From positions 1 to 27,836 of the forward strand of contig DASQHM010000042.1 of assembly GCA_035632095.1 (NCBI GenBank): a DNA stretch of 27,836 nt. The letters run 5' to 3'. Origin of the DNA: DASQHM01 sp035632095. GTDB lineage: Bacteria > Pseudomonadota > Alphaproteobacteria > Ferrovibrionales > Ferrovibrionaceae. Under the pieces are notes generated by a model. It was not told where the DNA came from. It ran no database searches and saw only the letters and a list, made by a program, of their open reading frames with translations. Positions within the stretch are counted from its first letter, which is position 1. Each line of letters starts with the position of its first letter. Shown here one piece after another: positions 6,747-15,263 of the stretch. The position numbers and the translations under genes were made by a program.

Positions 6747-9486
6747 TGGCGGCTTGGGCCGCGGCCAGCCGCGCGATCGGCACCCGATAGGGCGAGCACG
6801 ACACGTAGTCGAGTCCGACCTTCTCGCAGAAATACACGGACGCCGGATCGCCGCCGTGCTCGCCGCAAATGCCGAGTTTGAGCGTGGGCCGCGTCTTGCG
6901 CCCGCGCGCCGCCGCGATTTTGACCAGTTCGCCCACACCCTCGCGATCCAAGCTCACGAAGGGATCCTGCGGCAGGATGCCTTGCGCGACGTATTCCTCC
7001 AGGAAGCTCGCCGCGTCGTCGCGGCTGATGCCGAACGTCGTTTGCGTCAAATCGTTGGTGCCGAAACTGAAGAACTCCGCCGTCTCGGCGATTTCACCGG
7101 CCCTGAGCGCCGCGCGCGGAAGCTCGATCATGGTGCCGATCAGATACTTGATCTTTCGGCCGCTTTCGCTGCTCACCGCCTTGGCGACCTCGGCGATGCG
7201 GTCCTTCAGGAAATCGAGTTCCGCCTTCGATGCGATCAGGGGGATCATCACTTCGGGCTCGACCGTTCGGCCGCGTTCGCCGCCGACGGCGACCGCGGCC
7301 TCGAATATTGCGCGCGCCTGCATCTCGTAGATTTCGGGGAACGTGATGCCGAGGCGGCAACCGCGATGGCCCAGCATGGGATTGACCTCGTGCAATTGGG
7401 CAGCGCGATGACGCAACGAACCGATGTCGACGCCCGTCGCCGACGAAACGGCGGCCAGGTCTTCCTCGGTCTTCGGCAGGAACTCATGCAGCGGCGGGTC
7501 GAGCAGGCGGATCGTCACCGGCAGTCCGGTCATGATGCGGAACAGCTCGATGAAATCCTGCCGCTGCATGGGCAAGATCTTGGCCAGGGCCTTGACCCGG
7601 CCGTCACGATCGCTGGCCAGGATCATTTCCCGCACGGCGGCGATGCGCGTGTTGTCGAAGAACATGTGTTCGGTGCGGCAAAGGCCGATGCCTTCGGCGC
7701 CGAAGTTTCGCGCGGTCTCCGCATCGAGCGGCGTTTCGGCATTGGCGCGCACCTTGAGGCGCCGAAGCTTGTCCGCCCAAGCCATGAGCGAGGCGAAATC
7801 GCCGGACAATTCCGGCTCTATCGTGGGCACGGCGCCGAGAATCACTTCGCCGGTGGAGCCGTCGATCGTGATGACGTCGCCCTTGCGCACGACGTGATTG
7901 CCGGCGGTCATGCTGTTGGCGGCATAATCGATGCGCAACATGCCGGCGCCGGAAACGCAGGGCCGCCCCATGCCGCGCGCCACCACGGCCGCGTGGCTGG
8001 TGGTTCCGCCGCGCGCGGTGAGAATGCCCTTGGCGGCGTGCATGCCGTGGATGTCCTCCGGGCTGGTCTCGATGCGGACCAGGACGACGGCCTCGCCCTG
8101 GCCGCCGGCCTTCTCCGCATCGTCCGCCGTGAACACCACCTTGCCGCAGGCGGCGCCAGGAGACGCCGGCAGGCCGCGCGCGATCACCTCGCGCGGCGCC
8201 GAGGGGTCCGGCGTCGGATGCAGCAACTGGTCGAGCGACGCGGGCTCGATGCGGCCGACGGCTTCGGCCTTGCTGATGAGGCCCTCCTTCACCATCTCGA
8301 CGGCAATGCGAATGGCGGCCTTGGCGGTGCGCTTGCCGGAGCGCGTCTGCAGCATCCAGAGCTTGCCCTTCTGCACCGTGAACTCGATGTCCTGCATGTC
8401 GCGATAGTGCTTCTCGAGCCGCTTGTAGTTGCGCACCAGATCGTCGAATACCTTCGGCATGGCCTCTTCCATCGCTGGAGCTTTCGACCCGGCCGCGTGC
8501 TTTTCCGACACCGTCAAGTGTTGCGGCGTGCGGATGCCGGCCACCACGTCCTCGCCTTGGGCATTCACCAGATACTCGCCATAGAACTGCCGCTCGCCGG
8601 TGGCCGGATTGCGCGTGAACGCCACGCCGGTGGCGGAGGTTTCGCCCATGTTGCCGAACACCATGGCCTGCACGTTCACTGCCGTGCCCCATTCGGCCGG
8701 GATGTTGTGCAGCTGGCGATAGGTGATCGCGCGATGGTTCATCCACGAGCCGAACACGGCCCCGATGGCGCCCCAAAGTTGATCGTGCGGGTCTTGCGGA
8801 AACGGCTTACCGAGCTCCGACTGCACCTTCTTTTTGTAGGCGTCGACGATTTCGCGCCAATTTTCCGCATTCAACTCGGTGTCGAGCGAAAGGCCGCGGT
8901 CCTCCTTGTGGATCTCGAGCAATTCCTCGAAATGCTCATGGGGAACGCCCAGTACGACGTTGGAATACATTTGGATGAAGCGGCGATAGCTGTCGTAGGC
9001 GAAACGCGGATCGCCCGATTGCTCGGCCAGCCCCTCCACGGTCGCGTCGTTCAGGCCGAGATTGAGCACCGTATCCATCATGCCCGGCATGGAAGCGCGC
9101 GCGCCCGAGCGCACCGATACCAGCAGCGGATTGACAGGATCGCCGAACTTGGCGCCGACCTGCCTCTCGACGCGCTTCAGGGCCGCATCGACTTGTTCCC
9201 TGAGGTCCGAGGGATATTTCTTGTTCCGGCCGTAGAAGACCGTGCAGACCTCGGTGGTGATGGTGAAACCGGGCGGCACCGGCAATCCCAAATTGCACAT
9301 TTCGGCCAGGTTGGCGCCCTTGCCGCCCAGCAGATCGCGCATCTTGGCAGCACCTTCGGCCTTGCCGTCGCCGAAGGCGAAGACCCACTTGCCCGCGCGC
9401 GCCGCAGCTTTCCTTCCGGTCGCGCGTTTGGCGGGCTTGGCATCTCCGCGTTTCGCGGTCTGCTTGCGACGAGCCTGCTTGGCCAT
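6718..9486 (-). CDS. ppdK: Pyruvate, phosphate dikinase
   Basis: Interconverts pyruvate + ATP + Pi and phosphoenolpyruvate + AMP + PPi, linking glycolysis and gluconeogenesis. Length is 922 residues from the ATG preceded by AAGGA; a longer frame reaching 9534 would run into glyS. After an unusual Lys/Arg/Ala-rich extension of about 32 residues, the canonical start KWVFAFGDG begins. The ATP-grasp domain follows, then the swivelling phosphohistidine domain with His498 (GGTTSHAAVVARGMG), and the PEP/pyruvate TIM barrel with the catalytic Cys874 (ICGEHGG). Last gene of glyQ-glyS-ppdK, four bases after the glyS stop. Identity is secure. Confidence 0.97.
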   Translation of the reverse strand: MAKQARRKQTAKRGDAKPAKRATGRKAAARAGKWVFAFGDGKAEGAAKMRDLLGGKGANLAEMCNLGLPVPPGFTITTEVCTVFYGRNKKYPSDLREQVDAALKRVERQVGAKFGDPVNPLLVSVRSGARASMPGMMDTVLNLGLNDATVEGLAEQSGDPRFAYDSYRRFIQMYSNVVLGVPHEHFEELLEIHKEDRGLSLDTELNAENWREIVDAYKKKVQSELGKPFPQDPHDQLWGAIGAVFGSWMNHRAITYRQLHNIPAEWGTAVNVQAMVFGNMGETSATGVAFTRNPATGERQFYGEYLVNAQGEDVVAGIRTPQHLTVSEKHAAGSKAPAMEEAMPKVFDDLVRNYKRLEKHYRDMQDIEFTVQKGKLWMLQTRSGKRTAKAAIRIAVEMVKEGLISKAEAVGRIEPASLDQLLHPTPDPSAPREVIARGLPASPGAACGKVVFTADDAEKAGGQGEAVVLVRIETSPEDIHGMHAAKGILTARGGTTSHAAVVARGMGRPCVSGAGMLRIDYAANSMTAGNHVVRKGDVITIDGSTGEVILGAVPTIEPELSGDFASLMAWADKLRRLKVRANAETPLDAETARNFGAEGIGLCRTEHMFFDNTRIAAVREMILASDRDGRVKALAKILPMQRQDFIELFRIMTGLPVTIRLLDPPLHEFLPKTEEDLAAVSSATGVDIGSLRHRAAQLHEVNPMLGHRGCRLGITFPEIYEMQARAIFEAAVAVGGERGRTVEPEVMIPLIASKAELDFLKDRIAEVAKAVSSESGRKIKYLIGTMIELPRAALRAGEIAETAEFFSFGTNDLTQTTFGISRDDAASFLEEYVAQGILPQDPFVSLDREGVGELVKIAAARGRKTRPTLKLGICGEHGGDPASVYFCEKVGLDYVSCSPYRVPIARLAAAQAAISEEKASEA

Positions 9487-9490
9487 CCTG

Positions 9491-11563
9491 CTATCCTTCG
9501 ATTTTCGAAAAATCCGCAATGCGATCAAGCTCACCGCGAATGCGGGCTAAAAGGCAGAGACGGTTCACGCGCAGCGCCGCATCGTCGGCGTTGACGGTCA
9601 CCTTGTCGAAAAAGTCGTCGACCGGCTTGCGCAGCGTGGCTTGCGCCTGCGCCGCCACGGTGAATTCCTCATGGGCCAGCGCCGCCTCGGCGAGGCCCGC
9701 GACCTCGTTCAGCCGCTCGAACAGCTTGCTCTCCTCGGGCAGCCGGATCAGCGCCGGGTCCGGCTGATCGGCGAATTTGCGATCGTCCTTTTTCTCTTCG
9801 ATGCGCAGAATGTTTGCGGCGCGCCGATAGGCGACCAGAAGGTTGCCTCCGTCGTCGGAACCGAGAAACGCCTTGAGCGCGTCGACGCGCGAAAGGAGCC
9901 GGACCAGATCGTCTTCGCCCCCGAGGGCGAAAACGGCCGATACGAGGTCATGGCGCACGCCCTGCTCGCGCAGGTGGACCTTCAGCCGGTCGGCGAAGAA
10001 TTCCAGCAAATCGGCGGTCGGCGATTTGCCGGCCAGGCCGAGATTGGCGGCGTGAAGGTCGTAGGCCTTGTCGAACACGCGGGCGAGCGGCAGCCGCAGT
10101 TTATTTTCCAGAACGATGCGGATCACGCCGAGCGCGGCGCGGCGCAGCGCAAAAGGATCCTTCGATCCGGTCGGCTTCTCGTCGGCGGCAAAGAAGCCCG
10201 CGAGCGTATCGAGCTTGTCGGCCAGAGCCGCGACGATGCTGGTAGGCGCCGTCGGGCACCGATCGTTTGGCCCGAGCGGCGAATAGTGTTCCGCGATCGC
10301 TTCGGCCACGTCCGCCGGTTCGCCGTCGTTGCGCGCATAGTACCGGCCCATGACGCCCTGAAGCTCGGGGAACTCGCCCACCATGCCGGAGGTCAGATCG
10401 GCCTTGGCGAGACGCGCCGCTCGTTGGGCATGCCGGGCGTCGGCGCCGGGGACATGCTCCGCGATCGGGCGCGACAGCTGCTCCATGCGCTCGACCTTCT
10501 CCGCAAGGGTCCCAAGCTTGGCATGGAAGACGATGTCCTTGAGCGCACGCACACGCGATTCGAGGCTTGTCTTGCGGTCCTGGTCCCAAAAAAACTTGGC
10601 GTCGGCAAGGCGGGCGCGCAGGACTGTTTGGTTGCCGGCCACGATCTGCTTGCCGCCGTCGTCGGCCATCATATTGGCCACCAGGACGAACCGGGGCGCC
10701 AACTTGCCGTCCTTGGTCTGCAGCGAGAAGTATTTTTGATGCGCGCGCATGGCCGTGGTCAGCACCTCGCGCGGCACGTCCATGAATGCTGTATCGATGC
10801 TGCCGACCAGCACCACGGGCCATTCCACGAGACCCGTGACTTCGTCGAGCAGGCCCGCATCCTCGACCAGCGTCAGGTTTTCGGCCGCCGCCGCCAGCGT
10901 CACGTCGTTCGCGATGGACTGCCGCCGCTCGGCCGCATCCAGCATCACGTAGTTGGCGCGCAATTTCGCCTGGTAGTCGCCGAAATCGCTGACGCGGATG
11001 CTGCCGGCCCCCATGAAGCGGTGCCCGCGCGTCACGTCGCCCGACGCGATATGGCCGATCTTGATCGGCAGCGTCTTGCCGGCGAAAAGGCACAACACGC
11101 TTTGCAGGGGGCGCACCCAGCGGAGTTCGTTGCTGCCCCAACTCATTGCCTTCGGCCACGGCAGCGCCAGCACGGCGGACGGCAATATTTCCGACAGCAC
11201 CGCCGCGCTCGCACGGCCCTTCTTGTGCACGACCGCGAAGTAGAACACGCCTTTGCCTGTGTCGCGCTGTTCGGCCGCGGCGACTTCGGCAAGCCCGGCC
11301 GCCTTGAGAAAACCTTCCACCGCCTTTTCCGGCGAGCCGACGCGCGGACCTTTGCGCTCTTCCGTGACGTCGGGCTGCGCTTCAGGCAGACCCTCGACGA
11401 CCAGCGTCAAGCGCCGCGGCGTCGAAAAGGCACGTGCGCTCGAGAATTTCAATCCGGCGCCTAGCAAGGCCTCGCCGACCAGGCGTTTCAGGTCGTCCGC
11501 CGCGCGCGTCTGCATGCGGGCGGGGATTTCCTCGGACAGCAGCTCCAACAGCAGTTCGGCCAC
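9491..11563 (-). CDS. glyS: Glycine--tRNA ligase, beta subunit
   Basis: Beta subunit of the alpha2-beta2 bacterial glycyl-tRNA synthetase; binds tRNA-Gly and supports aminoacylation. I place the start at a GTG (11561-11563) giving VAELLLELLSEEIPARMQ, the typical N-terminus of the family (690 residues). GGAG lies eight bases upstream, inside the end of glyQ. The open frame continues upstream through the glyQ 3' end but that part shows no family similarity. The C-terminal part has the DALR-like anticodon-binding region (FDKVTVNADDAALRVNRL). Gaps of four bases separate it from glyQ and from ppdK, implying translational coupling and matched subunit output. Confidence 0.96.
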   Translation of the reverse strand: MAELLLELLSEEIPARMQTRAADDLKRLVGEALLGAGLKFSSARAFSTPRRLTLVVEGLPEAQPDVTEERKGPRVGSPEKAVEGFLKAAGLAEVAAAEQRDTGKGVFYFAVVHKKGRASAAVLSEILPSAVLALPWPKAMSWGSNELRWVRPLQSVLCLFAGKTLPIKIGHIASGDVTRGHRFMGAGSIRVSDFGDYQAKLRANYVMLDAAERRQSIANDVTLAAAAENLTLVEDAGLLDEVTGLVEWPVVLVGSIDTAFMDVPREVLTTAMRAHQKYFSLQTKDGKLAPRFVLVANMMADDGGKQIVAGNQTVLRARLADAKFFWDQDRKTSLESRVRALKDIVFHAKLGTLAEKVERMEQLSRPIAEHVPGADARHAQRAARLAKADLTSGMVGEFPELQGVMGRYYARNDGEPADVAEAIAEHYSPLGPNDRCPTAPTSIVAALADKLDTLAGFFAADEKPTGSKDPFALRRAALGVIRIVLENKLRLPLARVFDKAYDLHAANLGLAGKSPTADLLEFFADRLKVHLREQGVRHDLVSAVFALGGEDDLVRLLSRVDALKAFLGSDDGGNLLVAYRRAANILRIEEKKDDRKFADQPDPALIRLPEESKLFERLNEVAGLAEAALAHEEFTVAAQAQATLRKPVDDFFDKVTVNADDAALRVNRLCLLARIRGELDRIADFSKIEG

Positions 11564-11567
11564 CGAC

Positions 11568-12464
11568 TTATGCTCCGCCCGCCGGCAAGTGGCCGCGCCC
11601 GCGCAGCCATTGCTCGCAGCATGCCTTGGCGAGCGCACGCACTCGCCCGATATAGGCGGCGCGCTCGGTCACGCTGATGACGCCGCGCGCGTCAAGCAGA
11701 TTGAAGGCATGGCTTGCCTTCATGCACTGATCGTAAGCCGGAAGCGCGAGGCCTGCCTCGATCAACCTGGCGCATTCCTTCTCGGCATCGGCGAAATGGC
11801 GGAACAAGAGCTCCGTATCCGCCCGCTCGAAGTTGTAGGCGGAGAACTCGCGCTCGGCCTGATGATAGACTTGGCCATACGTGAATCCGCGGCCGTTGTA
11901 ATCGAGATCGAAGATGCTCGACTTGCCCTGGATGTACATGGCGAGGCGCTCGAGGCCATAGGTGATTTCGCCGGATACGGGCTTGCAGTCGAAACCACCG
12001 ACCTGCTGGAAATAGGTGAATTGGCTCACTTCCATGCCGTCGCACCAGACCTCCCAGCCGAGGCCCCAAGCGCCCAGCGTCGGACTTTCCCAGTCGTCCT
12101 CGACGAAACGCAGATCGTGATTGCGTGGCGTGATGCCGAGCTCGGCCAAGCTCGCGAGGTAGAGCTCCTGAATGTCGTCCGGAGATGGCTTCAGGATCAC
12201 CTGGAACTGGTAGTAGTGCTGCAGCCGGTTCGGATTTTCGCCGTAGCGTCCGTCCTTCGGACGACGCGAGGGCTGAACGTAGGCGGCGCTCCAGGGTTCC
12301 GGCCCAAGCGCGCGCAGCGTGGTGGCCGGATGGAAGGTGCCGGCGCCCATTTCCATGTCGTAGGGCTGCAGGATGACGCAGCCTTGCCGGGCCCAATACC
12401 CCTGCAGGCGAAGGATCAAGTCCTGGAAGGAGAGTGTGGCGGGGCTAATGGGAACATCCGCCAT
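11568..12464 (-). CDS. glyQ: Glycine--tRNA ligase, alpha subunit
   Basis: Catalytic alpha subunit of the tetrameric class II glycyl-tRNA synthetase, 298 residues, normal length. The characteristic segments are present: LSFQDLILRLQGYWA at the N-terminus, GCVILQPYDMEMGAGTFHP, WSAAYVQPSRRPKDGRYG and the strongly conserved GWEVWCDGMEVSQFTYFQQ region. First gene of glyQ-glyS-ppdK. A candidate promoter (12497-12525) lies just upstream. No strong Shine-Dalgarno is visible. I looked for a glycine riboswitch or T-box leader in the 33-bp predicted leader and saw none. Confidence 0.97.
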   Translation of the reverse strand: MADVPISPATLSFQDLILRLQGYWARQGCVILQPYDMEMGAGTFHPATTLRALGPEPWSAAYVQPSRRPKDGRYGENPNRLQHYYQFQVILKPSPDDIQELYLASLAELGITPRNHDLRFVEDDWESPTLGAWGLGWEVWCDGMEVSQFTYFQQVGGFDCKPVSGEITYGLERLAMYIQGKSSIFDLDYNGRGFTYGQVYHQAEREFSAYNFERADTELLFRHFADAEKECARLIEAGLALPAYDQCMKASHAFNLLDARGVISVTERAAYIGRVRALAKACCEQWLRGRGHLPAGGA

Positions 12465-12496
12465 GAATCGCGTCCGGCGCTGGGATTTCGCGGCGC

Positions 12497-12525
12497 ACCA
12501 TAACCAGCGGTCCGGGCACGGTCAA
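12497..12525 (-). promoter_or_regulatory. Candidate sigma-70-type promoter for glyQ-glyS-ppdK
   Basis: Minus strand TTGACC (12520-12525), 17-bp spacer, TATGGT (12497-12502). Start of transcription would be near 12490, about 25 bases before the glyQ ATG. It lies in the 78-bp gap between the 3' end of the MaoC-like gene and glyQ, so the operon probably has its own promoter despite same-strand neighbours. Confidence 0.5.
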
Positions 12526-12542
12526 GTTGCGCCCGCGATCGG

Positions 12543-13028
12543 TCACGCGGAAGGATTGCGCTTGCGAAGCAGGTACTTGTGAGTTCCGTCCAGGACCAAT
12601 TCGCGGCGCTGGTTATGGATGGTGGCGCGGAGCGTCGCCACGCCTGTCGTGCGTTGCGCCTTGAGGTCGACGATCTCCAGCATCGGATAGAGCGTATCGC
12701 CCGCGTAGACGCCCTTCAGGAAGCGCGCCGAAACTTCGACGAATCCGATCAGGGATTCGCCGATCACGTGCGGAAAGATGCCGGCGCCGGCGGCCGTATG
12801 GCTCAGCACCTGCAGGCCGTGGGCCAGCAAATCGTCGTGACCTTGGGCGCGACAATACTCCCGATCATAGTGGATCGGATGATTGTCGCCGGAGACCGCT
12901 TGAAACGCGCTGAAATGCGCCTCGGTGACCGTCCGCGCCGGGATATAGAACTGCTGCCCGAGACGCAGATCCTCGAAGTAACTGGCGTCGGCGAAGCGAT
13001 GTCGCGCGGGATCGAAAGTGTCGGTCAT
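12543..13028 (-). CDS. MaoC-like hot-dog-fold dehydratase/hydratase
   Basis: Single hot-dog-domain protein of 161 residues, the usual size of a MaoC/PhaJ-type (R)-specific enoyl-CoA hydratase. The catalytic hydratase-2 motif is visible as Asp48 and His53 in SGDNHPIHYD, followed by AHGLQVLS. The substrate is probably an enoyl-CoA or related thioester, but PhaJ-like, mesaconyl-CoA-like and other MaoC members cannot be distinguished here. It is same-strand with the zinc-ribbon gene upstream (10-bp gap) and glyQ downstream (78-bp gap). The Shine-Dalgarno is weak. Confidence 0.88.
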   Translation of the reverse strand: MTDTFDPARHRFADASYFEDLRLGQQFYIPARTVTEAHFSAFQAVSGDNHPIHYDREYCRAQGHDDLLAHGLQVLSHTAAGAGIFPHVIGESLIGFVEVSARFLKGVYAGDTLYPMLEIVDLKAQRTTGVATLRATIHNQRRELVLDGTHKYLLRKRNPSA

Positions 13029-13038
13029 TCTGGTCTCG

Positions 13039-13287
13039 TCAGCGGCGATAGGGGCAGTCGGCCCGCGAACAGGCGCTGGGCTTCGTAGCGGAGATGTATG
13101 TGCCGCAGACCCGGCATTGCGTCATGTCCTCCGCGTCGATCACGTCGCGGCCCGCGGCTCCGCCGTCGCCCGCGGCACCGCCGGCACTGCCGGCGGACCC
13201 GCCGCCGGTGAATGCGCGAAACAGAAACCACACCGCCGCGATGAGCAGCGCCAGCAGCAGAAGTTTGCCAAGGCTGAAGCCGAGCAT
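13039..13287 (-). CDS. Small PP0621-like membrane protein with C-terminal zinc ribbon
   Basis: 82-residue protein with an N-terminal transmembrane helix (about residues 6-25, LGKLLLLALLIAAVWFLF). A Gly/Ala-rich flexible segment follows (about 28-47), then a four-cysteine cluster CRVCG...C...C (about residues 58-79) that looks like a zinc ribbon. This layout matches the PP0621 family of unknown function found beside housekeeping genes in proteobacteria. No clear Shine-Dalgarno precedes the ATG. Ends 10 bp before the MaoC-like gene, so probably cotranscribed with it. Function unknown. Confidence 0.8.
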   Translation of the reverse strand: MLGFSLGKLLLLALLIAAVWFLFRAFTGGGSAGSAGGAAGDGGAAGRDVIDAEDMTQCRVCGTYISATKPSACSRADCPYRR

Positions 13288-13370
13288 GTGCGCTTGTACG
13301 GGCCGTTACCGACCGGGGTCAAGTCAATCGTGTGACAAGGATCGGTGGCGATGGGTCCGGGCGCAACCCT

Positions 13371-14255
13371 CTAGAGCCCGTAACGCGCCCAAAGGGCGCG
13401 CCCTTCCGCGGCTGCCAGCAAGTCTTCGATCCAAAGCGACGGCACCGGCGCTGAAAATCCGAGGCGGCGCCTGAGCCAGCCGCCGCCTTCGGCCACCGGC
13501 TTGAGCTTCACCTTGTCGCCGAAACGCGCGCGCATGACCGACCTGAGGTCGCCCAGGCCGTCAATCAGGCCCGCTTCCAGCGCGCGCCGCCCGGTGAATA
13601 TATCGCCGCTAAAGGTACCGTTGCCTTCGGGATCGACCAGTTTGGACCCGCGCCGTTCGCGAACCATAGCGACGAAGCTTTCGTAGATTTCCTTTTGCAG
13701 GCGTTCGAGCCGTGCGACCTCTTCGGGGCGTTCCGGTTTGAAGGGATCGAGCAGGCTCTTTCGTTCGCCTTGCGTATGAACGCGGCGTTCGATGCCGAAA
13801 CGCGCAATCATATCGGCGAAGCCGAAACCGGACGAGATCACGCCGATGGAGCCCAAAATGGAATTGGGATCGGCGAAAATTTCGTCCGCCGCCAGGGCCA
13901 GCCAGTAACCGCCCGATGCCGCCACATCCTCGGCGAAGGCGAAGACCGGCACTTTCTTCTCCTGGGCAAGTTGGCGGATGCGGCTCTGGATCAGCGCCGA
14001 TTGCACCGGCGAGCCGCCGGGCGAATTGATGGCCAGCGCCACGGCTTTGACGTCTTTGGTTTCGAACGCGCGTTCGATCATGCGCGCCATACCGGACAAG
14101 CTCAGCGTCCCGGCGCGAAGCGGCAGGTTCGACGCGGCGATTATGCCGGACAAGCGGAGCACCGCGACCACGGCCGGTGGATTGCGGAACCGTTCGATCG
14201 GCAGTTTGGCAAGCAGGGTGCGAATTCTTAAGGGCATGGGCAACAGATAGACCAT
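13371..14255 (-). CDS. S49-family (SppA/SohB-like) serine peptidase
   Basis: Ser-Lys dyad peptidase of the signal peptide peptidase A family, the short single-domain form (294 residues). The nucleophile is Ser114 (VAASGGYW) and the likely general base is Lys166 (GERKSLLDPF). The core INSPGGSPVQS near 77-86 and NSILGSIGVI are typical. No convincing transmembrane helix or signal peptide is visible at the N-terminus, unlike E. coli SppA, so it may be cytoplasmic or peripheral. Start choice is uncertain: ATG 14255 and ATG 14237 are both possible and neither has a good ribosome site. An upstream extension of the frame overlaps the methyltransferase gene and is rejected. It lies 38 bp after the TrmN6-like gene. 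Confidence 0.9.
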   Translation of the reverse strand: MVYLLPMPLRIRTLLAKLPIERFRNPPAVVAVLRLSGIIAASNLPLRAGTLSLSGMARMIERAFETKDVKAVALAINSPGGSPVQSALIQSRIRQLAQEKKVPVFAFAEDVAASGGYWLALAADEIFADPNSILGSIGVISSGFGFADMIARFGIERRVHTQGERKSLLDPFKPERPEEVARLERLQKEIYESFVAMVRERRGSKLVDPEGNGTFSGDIFTGRRALEAGLIDGLGDLRSVMRARFGDKVKLKPVAEGGGWLRRRLGFSAPVPSLWIEDLLAAAEGRALWARYGL

Positions 14256-14293
14256 GGCCGCGCCGGCGACAACAGGACAGGAAGGCGGCCCCG

Positions 14294-15037
14294 CTAAAGC
14301 AAAGTGAGCGCCTCGCCGCCGCGCAACACCCGCTGCGCCGCTTCCGTATACGTTGAGCCGCCGCCGTGCAGCACCAGGCCGGGCACCAGCCTGAGCGCCG
14401 CACCCGATCCCGCGCGGGCCTGCAAAATGAAGCGTTTGGCCGGTTTGCCGCCGCCCGGCCACAAAGGAAACAAGACGATCCCTCCGAACCTGCGCCGGCA
14501 GGCCGCGATCAGATCGTCAAGGCGTTCGGTGCGGCAGATGACGGTCACGCTGCCGCGCGGCTTCACCATGCGGGCGGCGGCGCGCATCCAGATCTCCAGA
14601 GCATCGGGCGCCGCCAATCGCGCCATGCGTCGTGAGGCGTCCGGAGCCGGGGACGCCCGCCCGGCGGCAAAGAACGGAGGGTTCGCCATGACATGGTCGA
14701 AGCTCGCCCCCGTCACGCTCCGGGGCGGTGCCGCAATATCGCCGAGAATGACCGCTGCCCGGGTTGCGAGCCCGTTACGTTCGATGTTGAGTCGCGCGAA
14801 TTCGACGGCTTTGGCTTCGAGCTCGATTCCGGTGACCGAGACGCCAACCACTCGGCGAGCCAGGCACAGCATCGCGGCGCCGGTGCCGCAGCCGAGTTCC
14901 AGCACGTGCTGATTGCCCTTGGCCGGCACGGCGGCAGCCAGCAAAACGGCATCGGAACCGGCCCTGGCGCCGGCAGCCGGCTGGCGCAGCATCAATTGGC
15001 CGCCGAGCAGCGCGTCGTCGGTTCCCGCACGCGTCAC
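14294..15037 (-). CDS. TrmN6/YfiC-like class I SAM-dependent adenine-N6 methyltransferase
   Basis: Predicted N6-adenine methyltransferase, similar to the enzyme that modifies A37 of tRNA1(Val), 247 residues. The SAM-binding motif I is ELGCGTG (47-53). The catalytic NPPF motif (119-122) is the signature of N6-adenine or N-methyltransferases. The N-terminal segment GGQLMLRQP...GSDAVLLAA is typical of the TrmN6 group. It starts with GTG overlapping the stop of the DUF2007 gene by four bases (GTGA), so translation is probably coupled. The substrate assignment to tRNA is by family and is not proven by the sequence; another RNA or protein is possible. Confidence 0.87.
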   Translation of the reverse strand: MTRAGTDDALLGGQLMLRQPAAGARAGSDAVLLAAAVPAKGNQHVLELGCGTGAAMLCLARRVVGVSVTGIELEAKAVEFARLNIERNGLATRAAVILGDIAAPPRSVTGASFDHVMANPPFFAAGRASPAPDASRRMARLAAPDALEIWMRAAARMVKPRGSVTVICRTERLDDLIAACRRRFGGIVLFPLWPGGGKPAKRFILQARAGSGAALRLVPGLVLHGGGSTYTEAAQRVLRGGEALTLL

Positions 15038-15249
15038 GCCGATGCCGCCACGCCCGCTTCCGCCAACAGGCGGCGCGCCCGCTCCGCGTCGCCCGCGGAC
15101 ACCATGAGCCGTCGCGGAAACGCGGCGATCGACCCCTCGACGATGCTGATGTTCTGATCGAAGACGAACGTTTCGATTTCCGCCTCCGCCAGAAGGGCCG
15201 TCGCGAAGGACAACAGCACCGCGTCATTGGTTCTGAGCAGTTCAACCAT
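15034..15249 (-). CDS. DUF2007-domain protein
   Basis: 71-residue protein that matches the DUF2007 family (a small ferredoxin-like fold sometimes called a putative signal-transducing protein): VELLRTNDAVLLSFATALL, AEIETFVFD, and a C-terminal MVSAGDAERARRLLAEAG. The ATG is preceded by GGAG at five bases; the frame continues upstream without similarity. It overlaps the methyltransferase gene by four bases. Biochemical role unknown. The pairing with a TrmN6-like gene, divergent from a polyprenyl synthase, is a conserved arrangement in Hyphomicrobiales to my knowledge. Confidence 0.85.
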   Translation of the reverse strand: MVELLRTNDAVLLSFATALLAEAEIETFVFDQNISIVEGSIAAFPRRLMVSAGDAERARRLLAEAGVAASA

Positions 15250-15263
15250 TTGTGCTCCGCGGA

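Noticed and set aside
9487..9534. A start for ppdK at 9534
   Set aside because: It would overlap glyS by 44 bp and lacks a ribosome site; the ATG at 9486 has AAGGA.
6703..9594. A 963-codon open frame on the plus strand, antisense to ppdK
   Set aside because: It mirrors ppdK codon for codon, shows no known family and is low in sequence character (repeated His/Arg/Ala). Long antisense frames are expected in GC-rich genes with strong third-position bias.
9641..11464. A 607-codon antisense frame over glyS, and similar ones over hflK, the P450 gene and the three binding-protein genes
   Set aside because: All lie opposite well-supported genes and have no recognisable domains or ribosome sites.
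12465..12542. Glycine riboswitch or T-box leader before glyQ
   Set aside because: The predicted leader is only about 25 bases and the whole gap is 78 bp, too short for either element.
14256..14462. Upstream extension of the S49 peptidase by 69 residues
   Set aside because: It overlaps the end of the methyltransferase gene in another frame and has no resemblance to S49 proteins.
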